DNA from: Rotaria sp. Silwood1
Taxonomy: Eukaryota > Rotifera > Eurotatoria > Philodinida > Philodinidae
Length of the DNA stretch: 64,000 bases
Direction of reading: 5' to 3'
Assembly (NCBI GenBank): GCA_905250075.1
Contig: CAJNOP010000012.1
Location: 3,460,772-3,524,771 of the forward strand
Shown here: positions 12,956 to 25,153 of the stretch, piece after piece
How positions within the stretch are numbered: position 1 is the stretch's first letter
Layout: every line of letters starts with the position of its first letter
The notes under the pieces: model-generated
What the model was told of the DNA's origin: nothing
Databases searched by the model: none
The model's input: the letters and a program-made list of their open reading frames with translations, nothing else
Translations under genes and position numbers: made by a program

Positions 12956-13308
12956 ATGAAAGGTATTCCTCAAACACCTATTCAACTTTATAAATATTTA
13001 CTACGTCAAATACCAAAATTGCCTATTGAAAGTCAATCATATTATCGAAATTATGTTAAAGGTGTATGTATTTTAATGAATTTTTATTTATTTATTTAAT
13101 TTATATGAATTTTCTAGAATTTTCGTGCACATTCTGATGAAATCGATCCTGGTCGTATCGATGAAATAATTAAAAAACTTTATAATGATTTTCAATGGAT
13201 TCTTAAAAAAGTAAACAAATTTCTATTATAATACTTTTCGTTAGTTTTGTTTTTTTAATTCTTTTTTTTTATCTTTAATTTCAGTATGAAAACAAAATGG
13301 GGAAATAA
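12956..13308 (+). CDS. LYRM9: LYR motif-containing protein 9
   Basis: Short three-exon gene: 12956-13063, 13118-13210, 13285-13308, giving 74 aa with stop TAA at 13306-13308. The protein has the N-terminal LYKYLLRQIPKLP helix that carries the LYR-type motif, then NFRAHSDEIDPGRIDEIIKK and a C-terminal WILKKYENK, matching the small LYRM9 proteins (about 78 aa) over their whole length. LYR proteins are helical mitochondrial adaptors that bind acyl carrier protein and help assemble respiratory or Fe-S components; the role of LYRM9 itself is not established. Introns are 54 and 74 bp. An AATAAA at 13511-13516 is a likely 3' end. It converges on the alpha-catulin gene. Each exon is too short to stand out as an ORF. 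Confidence 0.85.
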
Positions 13309-13588
13309 CATTTCAATATCGTCTATTCTATATATTGTCATTTTCTTTTACGTATTTTGTAACGCACGAACTGTTTGTAAGAACAATAAGGAAAAAAAAC
13401 ACCCTATACACAAAAAAAGAAAAGAAAAAACAAATCTACAAAATATCGATGTACATTTGTGAGATGATAAAATTGACTAATATTAGTATAGAAATTAATA
13501 TAACACACACAATAAAAGTATTATAAATAATATTAATCCCGATAAAAGAAAAAAAAACAACAAACAAACAAGCAAACAAGTAAATTAA

Positions 13589-16500
13589 TTAAATATGATC
13601 TAAAGCTGGTAAATAACATGCTGGACGTTGTAAAGATGATGATCGTAAAGAACGTTCAGATGTTGTTTCTAAACTATCATCTCGTTCAATAGATGTTGTA
13701 CGACACAGTAATGGTCGTTTTGAAGTTGATAATGAAGGTCGAGAATATATTGTTGTATTATTCGTTGTTGGAGCAGGACGATAATCAATTATATTGTACT
13801 AAAAAACACAATAAAAGATTATTTACTAAATATCAAATTTCTTGTTTAATAATGTAGAATAGATATCAGCTTCAATTCTTAGGCTTATTTGTTTTTTCAA
13901 AGAAATGCATCATCGAATTTTCTATGAAAACTTATTTCGTTAGGAAATTTAAGAGAATACTGTACATGTAGACACAGATCAAATTTCTAACCTATTTTAT
14001 CTATCAACCTTTAGAATATTTTAAACAAGTCTATAGACAATGAAACAAAAGTAAACGTGCTTTTGAGTATATTGAAATGTAATCATTTTCGTCATGTAGT
14101 GCAAAGTTCGTTTGAAAGTGATTCAAATCTATCATTTTCTTATTTGTTTCGTATCCTGATCTTGATGCCTAAATAACTTCACATCGAACTAAAACTAACC
14201 AAACTCACAAGATGCTATTTTGTTTTAATCATTCGACACTGTTCAAAAGCTTCGAAACTATAGATTGAAACAGCTGGATTCTTTTTCAAGAACTATAATA
14301 TGTATATAGTCTTTCTCCTCTTAATCAATTACAAGAGAGCCTCTTTGCCTACCCCCTTCCGATTGCAATGCTTTTTTTTGCCTTTAGATAGTACATCATA
14401 TTTTAATAAAAATCCTGGAAGTATTTGAGTTCCTATTGAGATTTGATTAAACTATCAAAATTCGATCTGAAAATTTGCGCATTTAGAGATCTTAGTTAGA
14501 CTAGTTTTCATTAAAAAAAAAACTCGAAAGCTGTAAACAAAGTCTCTCTGAAATATTAAGCTTTCAAAAAAATACATATTGTATATACTATTCATGGAAA
14601 AGAGTCTATATCTTGAAAGTGAAAGCTAGTCTAGTTGAGTTGTCTATATGCACAAAATTTCAATTCAAAATCCGATAGCTTAGTCAAATATCAATAGGAA
14701 TTCACATCCTTTTACAGTTTTTTTTTATTAGAGCACTGTGTATTATATGTAGTACAAAGAATCATTAAAATTGGAAGAGAGCAGCTATAAAAGTTTCTTT
14801 ATTAGCACAATATATGCGTTTGGATAGAACAATTTTTCAACTTAGAAAGTTGCTTCATTTAATTTTTTTTCGGATCTTTCCATAGAAATAATTCTAAGAG
14901 TTGCAATGAAAAAAAAAAGCTTATTGTTGAAATTCTCTGAGAAGTTAATTATTTATGAGTTGTTTGATACTTGATACAATGACTACAAATTTCTGTTGAA
15001 TGAACTCGAAACTAGGAGATTGGTCGCTATGAATTACCTTTGACTGACAAACAAAAACAGTAGTACATAAACGATTAATAGCATTCATTAAATCTCTTGT
15101 TTCACATATAACAGCATCAACCTAAATGAATATTTGTATGTAAAAGTGTATTATATTTAAATAATCATTTACTTTTGAAAATGTTGAAGCTTTTCCTAAA
15201 GCTGGAGTTTTTAATTTTAATTTTAATTGATGACACATCAATGGTATTTGTTCTAATTGTATTTGAATTTCTTGTCGTAAAGTTTTATTTGGTATCTGAA
15301 ATTAATTTCAATATTATATATTTATTAAATGTTCATTTTTTTTGTTGTTGTTTACTTGATTGGTAAATTCTCGAACGATAACTGATAAACGAGTGCCTTC
15401 TTCAATAAAATAATAAGCTTGTGTAAATAAATCTTGAGTTGTACGTAATGTTCCTTCGCCTCGTGTAAATAAATACATTGAAAATGCCATTGATGACATA
15501 TTTTTTGCACGCTAATTATATTAAAAAAAAAGAAAAGAAAAGGTAAATAAATTATTTTTTTCTATAAATAATTAACAAACTTTAGCTATTTCATTTTGTG
15601 GTTCATCCCATTTTTCAGCTTCAGCATCCATTTCTGATGTAACTAATTTCATTTCAAGTCCAACTTTAGCTATTTTAGCTTGTTCCTCAGTATCAAGTTT
15701 TGTTGGTTTAAAACCAACTAAAGATAAATTTTTGTAAATATTAAAAGAAAAAAAAATACATATAAAAAAAAAAAGATAATACCTTTTGAAGTTGTTCCAT
15801 GTTTTCCAGGTCTTGGCAATGATAAATAAACAGTTTTTTCTCGACGACCTTCAATAACATCTTGAATTTCTTTAACAAGAATTGAAAAATCATTGATTTG
15901 TTGTTCCCAAAAACGACATAGTACATCTAAATTTTCTTTCGCTACTCGACTATTTGGATGTGCTGCAAGTGATTCTGATGATGATATTATCTAAAATGAA
16001 TATCGATTTTTAGTTTTAAAATCATAGAAGTACTTTGAAGATAATCTTTTATTGTCTTTAAATTAATATAGAATACTATTTAAGAGTAGAGATATGCCAG
16101 ACCAACTGTTAGTCTTCATCGTGGAATCATAAGAAAGAAACAATAGTAGGACTGAGACTGCTAGAAAAGAAATTAGCGGAAATAGGACCAAATAAACTTG
16201 ACCTTGTACATCTTTATTCAAGAGTGTAACTGAAGACAACATCTTAAGCGTCTTTCTTAAGAAAAAATTCAATAAGTGAAAGGTACTAAAATTCAAATTC
16301 TTTTTCTAAAACGAAAGTATTGTTTCGGGCAACTTTCTTTCCCATTAAAAATTCCTGGATACACACTTGATAGTATTAAATCCGTACTCGTAATGAATGA
16401 CCTTGGATCTTCTATTATGGCTAGTACTCTGTGTGATTAATCTTGAATCTAAAAATATCAGAATAAATGTTCACTATTCGATAATTAATGTAAACCTTTT

Positions 16501-18945
16501 ATATAAAGTTCCCATTTTTCGAGAAATCAAGCAATTACGAGATGCCTTTTATTGCCAAGAGATGTTTACTTGCTTCTATTATATTAATATAAACGAACAC
16601 TTACTACAGCTGTTAGAAAAATAGATTGAAGCAAAAAGAGGCTCTAAAGTCAAGGTAGATGAAGAAAAAGTAAACTTAAATATAATCTATGGATTTAAAA
16701 GACCTTGACTTTTCTTTTTTTTTTATCTAGTAATAAATTTTGATCTTCAACATACCATATTAGATAAATTCTGGAAAACCATATCATGATATTCACTTGA
16801 TACTTGTAATTGATCACATGAACTAATATGTCTTAGAAGTTTGCTTAACTAAAAATAAAATTCATATGAAAAATTTTTTTTTATATTTTATTAGATAAAA
16901 CCTCAATAGCAATATCTGCTTGTTCACGAAATCGATCAATAGATTCTTGTAATAAATCTACTCGATTTGTTAACGAATATGTTTTTAATTCATTAAGTAA
17001 AACACTTTCATCATGTGTTCGAAAAAATTCTGATGCACGAAATATTGCCATTTGTTCAAGCTTGAAAATTATAAATATAGAAAAAAAAAAAAAAAAAAAA
17101 CTAAACATCTACTTGTTGTCGAAATTCTCGTGCAACTTGTTGAATTGTTTGAATAGCTGATATAACTGCATCATTTTGTTTCTAGAAAAAAATTAATTAG
17201 CAATATAATAATAATATTTATCATTAGTTTAAAAAGAAAAAACTAAACAAACATCTGATATAAGTTTAATAATTGCTGCAAGTTGATCATGTAATTTTTT
17301 ATGATAATCAAGAACTTTTTCACGTTGTTCAATACTTATATAAATTGAATCAGTAAAATCTTGAGTATTATCAATTGTTATATTACATAATTGTTCAAGT
17401 TGTTCTTTTGTTGTTGATGTTGATGAAACATTTAACATTTCAATAGCATACTAAAAAGAAAACTAATATCAAATTTGATAAATATTTAAAAAAAATTTTT
17501 ACTTCAAATTGTCTTAATGATTTAATAAAATTAATTTCATTTTTAGCAAGAAGAAGTGTGAGTGTTGAAGTATTATGTAATGTTGTTGAACCTGAATCAT
17601 AAATAATTAATTGTACCATATCAAGAGCACGACGAACTTGACCATAAACAAGATCACGACATTTACGAGCATGTAAACATTCATTATGACGAAGATATGT
17701 CTTCAAAAAAAACAAATATATCATTAAAAAATCAAAAACAAAAAAAAAAAATAATCTCACTTTCGATGATGTTAATATTAACATTGTAGATTTTTCTAAA
17801 ATAGTTCGTGATGCTGAAAGTTGAGAACGTCGACGTTCATCTTTTAGATCCTATATATATGTACATAAATAAAAATTTTAAATTGTTTTTCTTTCATATG
17901 ATTTTGTGTTTGTTTTTTTTATTTACATTTTGTCGATCGCCAGTGAGATGTGCTAAATCAATCATTTGTGTACCATATACTCCAAATAATTTAATAAATT
18001 CAGAAAAAGATGTAACACCTTCGAGACGATTTAATGTTGACATAACCTTTTAATATGAATGGAAAAATAACGTTTTTTTCTAACGAAAAAAAAAAAAAAC
18101 AGGTTCTGACTTTTTTCTTAACAGAAATAATTTGTTTAACAATAACTATGTCGGCAAGAAGTAGAACACGTGTTACGGCAGTTAATAAACCTCGAGCTGC
18201 TTGTACCATACTTTGTCGATCAGTTACACAAATTGGTTTACCTAATGCATCATTTTCTACACAAGTTATTCGTTTGATTCCTTCACCTATTAAAGGGCAA
18301 CGAAAAATGACATAGTCTAAAAGAACTAATGAAATGAAAAGTTTGATTTACCAGCTATTCGAGCTTCACGACATGCATCAATTAAATCAGATTTTATTTC
18401 AGGATTTTCATTACCAATAGATTCTCCTAGAAGATAAAGATATCTTCGATTATATACATTTGAGTTGTATAAAATTATTGCAATAAACAAAATAAAACAC
18501 TTGTTTCGTTATTTATTTTGTCATTCATATTACAAGCTAGATTACAAGATTGAAAGGAAATCCTTCCCAACATATTCTATGTATGAGCCATCTCTTATAA
18601 ACATATAGACTCTGCTTCTTTTATTCGAAAAAGGAATGATTAAATAAGAGTTTTTAGATTCTTCATATTAAACTTTATAGTAAGTTGTTTGAAAATATTT
18701 GATGCTTTTTTTTTTGTTAACCTACCAACTGAAACAAAACGTTCAACAGCCATATGTACTGCGTCACCGACACGATTGATAGCATTAAGAGTTTTTTCAT
18801 TAGTTGTTGATGAACATCGAGGTTTGTCTTTAAAATGAACTAATGTTGAAATTTGTGTTACAAGTGGTACAAGTGTCGTTTCAATTGATTTTGTTTTTAT
18901 TTCAAGTGATTTTTGAGATGAAAATCCTTTATTAGCCGAAGCCAT
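13589..18945 (-). CDS. CTNNAL1: Alpha-catulin (vinculin/alpha-catenin family)
   Basis: Sixteen coding exons, 771 aa: 18945-18726, 18426-18352, 18286-18111, 18046-17927, 17850-17761, 17700-17503, 17450-17253, 17181-17113, 17060-16902, 16848-16756, 15990-15783, 15717-15581, 15511-15356, 15295-15173, 15121-15038, 13798-13589. Phases agree throughout. Recognisable blocks are LEIKTKSIETTLVPLVTQIS at the N-terminus, RVLLLADIVIVKQII, FGVYGTQMIDLAHLTGDRQN, QDFTDSIYISIEQREKVL, KENLDVLCRFWEQQI, and MSSMAFSMYLFTRGEGTL with TTQDLF near the C-terminus. This order and length fit alpha-catulin (about 734 aa in human) better than alpha-catenin or vinculin. The family scaffolds Rho signalling and cytoskeletal linkage. 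The last exon adds a Ser/Arg-rich tail I cannot align. The donor of exon 3 (GTCAGA at 18110) is weak and the start could have an upstream exon. Confidence 0.9.
14395..14680. repeat. Dispersed repeat copy in the last alpha-catulin intron
   Basis: Diverged similarity in the same orientation to 47930-48215. Shared strings include TTTTAATAAA.ATCCT, AACAAAGTC, CATGGAAAA.AG and AG.TAGTCTA.TTGAGTT.TCTAT. No ORF. Both copies lie in unusually large introns. Confidence 0.5.
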
Positions 18946-19984
18946 TTCTTTTTCTTTTTTTTGCTTTTTGCAAAATTCTACATCATTAACTTCATCTGAA
19001 ATATAAAAAAAAAATTATTCAAGTTTTATTCATAGTAAGACTAAAAATAATTGGTTTGGACAATAGATAAAGTTATCCATTATAGTTCTATTGTATAAAC
19101 GAGCAACATAAATGTCAGTATTGATTTTGTTTCATGGTCATTTAGAACATTAATGTCAGCTATAAACGGATGTTTACTCAGATTTGTTGGTCTTATTATT
19201 AATTCGTCGCTTCAATCAACAAATACTATATTACGAATTGACATCTATCATCATTTCATAGACGACGCTACTCTCTATTGAACTTCATCTGCAATTGTTG
19301 TTATGCATTAGATTCATGTTCTTAATTATACGGGAAGAAAAAGAAACTAAGAATACATCTCAAATCTCAAGCATACTATGCAAATAGTGCTAACGCTCTA
19401 TGTAAAAAAGAAAAGGGTATCCAAAAGTTCATTATTGAATATTAAAATGCACTGACAATGCCTATTTAAGTAGTATTAAGTGAACCATTTAAATGATTTA
19501 TATATATATATATTTGTTAACTAAAATTATATTCAAATAAAATCATAAAAGAAGATTAAAAAGTTCGTACTTCGTATAAAATATCAAGACCATTTTTTAT
19601 TTATTATTATATATAAAAAATACTACTAATTTTTTATTATCTGACATAAATGATTCTATATTAAAGAAACTATTTGATATTGACCAGCTCTTGACAAAAT
19701 TCAATTGTGAAAAAATTGAATAATTCTTTTTAAAAAAGTAAAATTAATAACACTTCCTATGTGGATTATTCAGTAATTTTCTAAAGAATATCTCGATTAA
19801 GTCGTAAACAAATTATATGATTGAAACGTTTTTTACCTGATGAGAGAAATCCGCCAACTGATGATAACTTGCTTTCGATTCGAGACTATTGATATTATGT
19901 AGATCTGAATGAAATATGGATACCCTGAGAATAGTTCATGCCCTTGGCTTATTGCTGCGGAGATACTACACTTTTACGGTGTTT

Positions 19985-20055
19985 TTTAAAGAAATTTTCT
20001 CATGAACATCAGAAAAACTGATTTTCGAATTTTGACTTGAAATTTTGCATCGATA
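19985..20055. repeat. Dispersed repeat, inverted relative to 57080-57150
   Basis: The reverse complement shares TTTCAAGT..AAATTCGAAAAT.AGTTT with the RMND5 intron at 57080-57150. Confidence 0.45.
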
Positions 20056-20374
20056 CAGAAGTTAACGAGAATAGTTTTTACCGGCTGAAAAAATATTTTC
20101 TAGATATGACCTTTTTTCTGATAAAACTTTGTTAAAGTAGTTTTACGTGCTCTTAGTCGACGTATATATAATTTTCTAAAAAGCACAATCAAAATTGTGT
20201 TACTTAAGCGAAAGTTATCTCTTACCTGTTTTACTAAAGCTCAAATTTAGGTTTAGATAGTCGTTCGAAGAGAAACATTAACTTTGTTTGTAAAGGTTGA
20301 GTGAAAAAATTCAAGAGTTGGAGCTTGGCAATTATTTAATGAATAAATCACTTTTTTTCGCGTTATATATAGAT

Positions 20375-20450
20375 ATGTCACATACTCATCTTTGAGAAAT
20401 CAAATAGATATAAATGACTATAACATGGTATTTCTTTCTGGCGATTTTTT
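20375..20450. repeat. Dispersed repeat, same family as 62005-62075
   Basis: Shares CATA.TCATCTTTGAGAAA, AGATATAAA and ACTATAA.AT with the BOLA2 intron, same orientation, over about 70 bp. Confidence 0.5.
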
Positions 20451-20894
20451 GAAAACCAAAGTACAAAAAGAAAAATGAATATTTTTTGACATCATTCTAG
20501 TTTAGTAATTAATAGTGATCCAACAAGCTAACCAGTTTTCACTAGTGTTAAAGATTTTTTGAACCGATCGGACTGGATCGATTCAATAATTCTCGAGCAG
20601 GTTTCAACTCTGGTATCTTTCATTGCCTTGGCTATATATTACTGCATGCGCAAAACGAAACGGTGAATGTATGATTAATCAATGGACCATGACACATTCC
20701 GACTACAATACATTTTCATGATAAAGTCTACGACACATTTTATTTTAGTGTGTTAATTTACTACAATACAAGTATTCAAATTTTATGCCATTCAGATAGT
20801 TTGTTATTGTATTCATAAACAGCTCAACTACGACATCATTTACAGTTGTAAATGATCTAATATTTCTGGGAATAAAGAATTATCTTGAGATTCT

Positions 20895-20920
20895 ATATCG
20901 TATCGTATCGTATCGTATAT
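20895..20920. repeat. (ATCGT)n tandem repeat
   Basis: Four tandem copies of the pentamer ATCGT. Confidence 0.85.
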
Positions 20921-21524
20921 TGAGAAATGACTATATATGTTGATGAGTTTTTATGTATAAGAAATATTTTATAAATAGAGGAAACTATCGGTCTTTCTAA
21001 TAAGCATTTTCCATCTTTTAAACTGTCGGTGAAAAATAGTTTTTGAATCATATATAATTTATTTTTGTCACTTGTTCATCAACGAAATAATGCAAAAGAA
21101 AAGAGAAGCACCTTTAAAAAGAATTAGTGGTTTTCATGTGATTTAGAAAAACTATACAAAATGTTGTTCAAGTGAATATTTTTTTTATCGGTTGATAGGA
21201 AAATTTCTTTTCTTTCGAAAATCGTATGATTTATATTCGTCGCACATTGTTAAATGAAATGAGACAAGAAAAAAAAAAAAGAAACATTTGCAAAATAAAT
21301 TTATAATTTTTTTATATAGTCTCATCAGAAATACCATGTTGGACAACAATTAATGCGATCTTTTGTGAACTCATTAAATAGGTCTTATCAAACGGTCCGA
21401 AAGAAGAAAAACATTCTATCTGTTGGCAATAAAAAAAAAGTTTTCTTTCAACCACTTGTCCTCTGAGCGGAAAAGAGGTTCCGACATTTGTCCCATTACT
21501 TTTCTATCATATATCATGTCCATA

Positions 21525-22090
21525 ATGAAAAACAACATAAGAAGAATATAGAAAATGTCATGAGACATATTCATAAATATGTAATTACAATATCATGTAA
21601 ATATTAACATCATGACAAATAAAATATAATAATAATAATAACAATAACAATAATTTATAACATCATAATCTAAATTGACAATGTGAATTATATGTAATTA
21701 AGAAAAAACCTAAAAATAATATAACATCACTCAAGTTTTATGATTTACTTCATATAATAATATGTATTGAAATAAATAATTATCTTGAGTTATTTCTGAT
21801 AATTTGGTATCAGAAATAAATTACTTCATAACTACAATTATCGAATTGATTTTACATTGTGTTATTATTATACAGTGATAATGGTTACACATTGTTATAT
21901 TGTTTTTAGGCTTTTTCTTAATTACATATAATTCACATTGTCAATTTAGATTATGATATCATAAACTACTATTATTATTGTATTATATTTGTCATGGTAT
22001 TAATATTTTTATCGTATTATAAATGCATATATATATATCCACATATGTTTCATGATGTTTCCTGTAATCTTCTTAGGGTGATCATTATAG
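21525..22090. repeat. Foldback element 2 (inverted repeat, ~565 bp)
   Basis: Left arm about 21525-21725, right arm about 21890-22090, centre near 21806. The best block is 21655-21715 against 21900-21960 (shared CATAATCTAAATTGACAATG, then TGTAATTAAGAAAAA), nearly identical. The outer parts (TAAGAAG at 21538 and CTTCTTA at 22069) still match but are drifted. No ORF and no clear target-site duplication. Looks like a MITE or foldback element. Confidence 0.75.
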
Positions 22091-22810
22091 ATATGTTTTT
22101 CATTTTTTGATTTTGTTGTACTGTTTCTCATCAACACTTAAAAGGTAGAAAATGGTGATTAGACAGACTGAAAATTTCTTCTATATATACATATATATAA
22201 TATTGTTCTACATGAAAAATCATCGTCTACACATTGTGTACTTGTTTCTCAGTATGTGATATGATCTAATACAGTCCGCTCACATGACGTATTTTGTTAT
22301 CAACATAACCCATGACTTACGATTGTATTTACGACGTATCGTATACGGTATGTTCATGACCAAGATCGGATTATCGTTGATATCTGTATATTCACCGTAT
22401 ATACAGTAGATCTCCACTGTATAAGGCCACAACCTAAATATTTTTAAAGATGAGGATGCTTTCTTAATACTTCTATTTACATCGTGATAAAATTTTGAAT
22501 GCTCTTATCACACACAAAAAAAGAATTTTCTAGAGAACTGATTCTTGAACATTTGTTTGATTAGTATGATCATTTCAACATAATGCTAATCATACTAAGT
22601 CTATGGATTTTCGCAACATTAGATGCGTGTAAATCATGACTATGTGAAGAAACAAAATGAATGTAATGCACTGAACAGCGTTGAATTAGTTGTAATACAT
22701 TTCGATTGATTTAAATTCGTCAAAACGATTTAAAAGCACAGAGAGATGATGACAAAAAGCTGTTCATGAGATGCAATCACAGACAAAAGTGAAGAAAGAA
22801 AAAAAGAGTG

Positions 22811-23253
22811 GTGTCACAGATCCAGGAAATTGGGGATCTCAGAAATCTCCATGGAGATGTTACATATACTAACGACATTACAACATAATATTGAATTATT
22901 ACACAGTAATGATATTTTTTTTTACTATCTCGAACTCCTTAAGGAGATATCGCATCTCTACCAGAGATACCTTATCTCTCATCACATCTCTCTAAGAGAT
23001 GCCACATCTCCCACACCCACACCCATCGCCAGCATCATTTCTAGGCTAAAATTAAAAAACAATTTTTTCATTAGAGATGCAAATCCTGGAGATGTGGCAT
23101 CTCTTGCAGAGATGTGATGAGAGGTACTGTATCTCTTGTAGAGGTAAAGGCTAATATCAGATATGTGTAATATATGAATAGGGTGAAAATGCTTGTATAC
23201 ATAACATCTCTGTGAAGATCTCTAAGATCCCAGATTTTCTGGATCTGTGACAC
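22811..23253. repeat. Foldback element 3 built of GAGAT-rich repeats, with sharp termini
   Basis: Termini GTGTCACAGATCCAG (22811) and its reverse complement ending at 23253. Both halves are filled with AGAGATG/CATCTCT units, and inner segments 22946-23010 and 23080-23145 are close inverted copies (shared CTCATCACATCTCT, AAGAGATGCCACATCTCC). The centre is near 23035. The flanking 8-mers GAGTGGTG and CACTGGTG agree at 6 of 8 positions, a possible worn target duplication. Non-coding. Confidence 0.75.
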
Positions 23254-25153
23254 TGGTGGAAAAAAATATGGCATTACATTTCTTCAATACTCCTTTGTTT
23301 ACATATTTTATCATCACATTTTCACTCACTGTACAGATAGGAACGAAAGAAAAAAACTGATGACACCAATAATAAAAATTGCTTTGTTTTTGTTTTTGTT
23401 TCGTGGGTTCCTTCGTTGTTAATAAACTTTTTTGTTGATCTATCTTGTCTTTCATAGATATATTTTCAGAAGAAACTGAAAGTAACCATGTAATCAACGT
23501 TACGGTCAATATTTGTTGTTCGCAGAATAAATTGGTGTGTTTGAACAAAGAGATCAAACATAAAATGTAGTGATGGTGTTTTTTGTTTTGCATTTGAATT
23601 ACAAAAGAAAGATTCGTGTTTTCAATATTTCCATCGATTTTAGTTAAACAAATATCAGCAATTCTTTTCATTCTTTGTCAGTTGTATGAAAATATGTATG
23701 ATTCTCTTTCGGATGGACACAAGCAAAAAAATAGTTATCAATTAATGCATGTTTTCTAATATGTTTCCCAGTGATATGCGCTCATAATAAACATAGTTCT
23801 AGTGTTACATGCTTCTATAATCGAGGAGTTTTTCTCATTGTCATTGTGACGCACATTAAAATTGTATAAGCCATAAATATAAACAAAACACAATATGAAT
23901 ATTGTTTCTTTATGAATCGTAGAAGTTAACGAAAGAAGAGACGTTAATATACGATAAGAAACCAACAATTGTTTTTATGATACACATATTTCGAATGAAT
24001 ATAAATCAGAAATCACTTTAGTAAGATTGTAAGTATTGATATATTCATCTGGCTAGTCTCACTGGCACACTCTCACGGTGATACTGGTCTCATTGACAAA
24101 AAAAACATGAATATAGCAGTATTTTTCTAATACGAATTCGAATGTAAAAGAAACTTTTGTATTTAAGTATGACGCTAAAAACCACAAGCAAACTATAAAT
24201 TTTCATGTGTAATTTTCATTCGAGTAATGATTATGTCATTGAAATACCAGAGAAAGTAAAGGCTAGTTTTATTATGAATATTGATTCAAATTCTAATTCG
24301 CACTGTTTAATAGTACATGACACCACTGACGTTCATAACTGAAAGTAGGCAGTTCTTAAAATTTTCGAATAACTCTTCGATAACAGCCTGCATAGCATTG
24401 TAGGTAAAATTTGTATGATAATTGATGTAAAATTTTTGCTTGTTTGCTACATCAATGTATAAAGCATTCATTCAAGTGTTTCATTTGTTTTCGAGTTGGT
24501 AATAGATACTTCGGTCTTTCGCTATTTACAAATTCTCAGTATGCAAATCATCATTACTCTAATAACCATGTTGTACGATACATATTACCAAGAGTTAAGC
24601 ACAATTAGAACAATTGTTTAATTGTTGCCTAAATAAAAATAAAAATAATGTTTTTTGTCTTGTTTCATTCACATTATCATCATGTCAATCGTATGCAAAA
24701 TGGAAAAAATCAAACTAATGATGGCCTTGCTGTTTTTTTTTCGTTCTTGTCAGACAGACGAGAAAATGTTTGTTTTACAAGAATGACAAAAAAAAACGAT
24801 ACAAGGTATGAAACAAGATATCTAATGCAATCAAATCTAAGTCACGGTTCAAATGAAATACAAATGAACGTTAGGAAAAATAATCATGAAATAAATCACG
24901 TTGATCTTTTTTCTTTTTCATTTCTTGTTGATAAGCGTATTACCAATTGCAAGTAGATAGATGGTGTCAACGAAAAAAATACCCGTAGTTGACGTCGTTG
25001 AAAAACCTACAAAACAAAGCAAAACAACGAATATTGAATGTATAAACATTAAGGATTATATATGTCTAAACAACAAGCTATTATTCATAATATACGATTA
25101 TCGATCGAACAGTGAACATTACATCGAAAATGAGTGGTCAAAATAGACGCAGT

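Larger units (their letters stand above)
18946..25153. other. Long gene-poor stretch between alpha-catulin and the ART/TPR pseudogene
   Basis: About 6.2 kb holding two foldback elements (21525-22090 and 22811-23253), a short ATCGT tandem run and two dispersed-repeat blocks. The few ORFs over 90 codons are AT-driven, overlap the foldback element, or have no recognisable domain. The alpha-catulin promoter should lie just above 18945. Confidence 0.5.

Noticed and set aside
22830..23117. 95-codon ORF on the plus strand
   Set aside because: Lies wholly inside the GAGAT-rich foldback element and simply translates its repeat units.
23222..23671. 149-codon minus-strand ORF
   Set aside because: Its 3' end runs into the foldback element at 22811-23253, composition is that of the surrounding AT-rich DNA, and no domain or splice partner is visible.
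24648..24956. 102-codon ORF upstream of the pseudogene
   Set aside because: AT-driven, no recognisable domain, and not in frame or homologous with the ART/TPR family.
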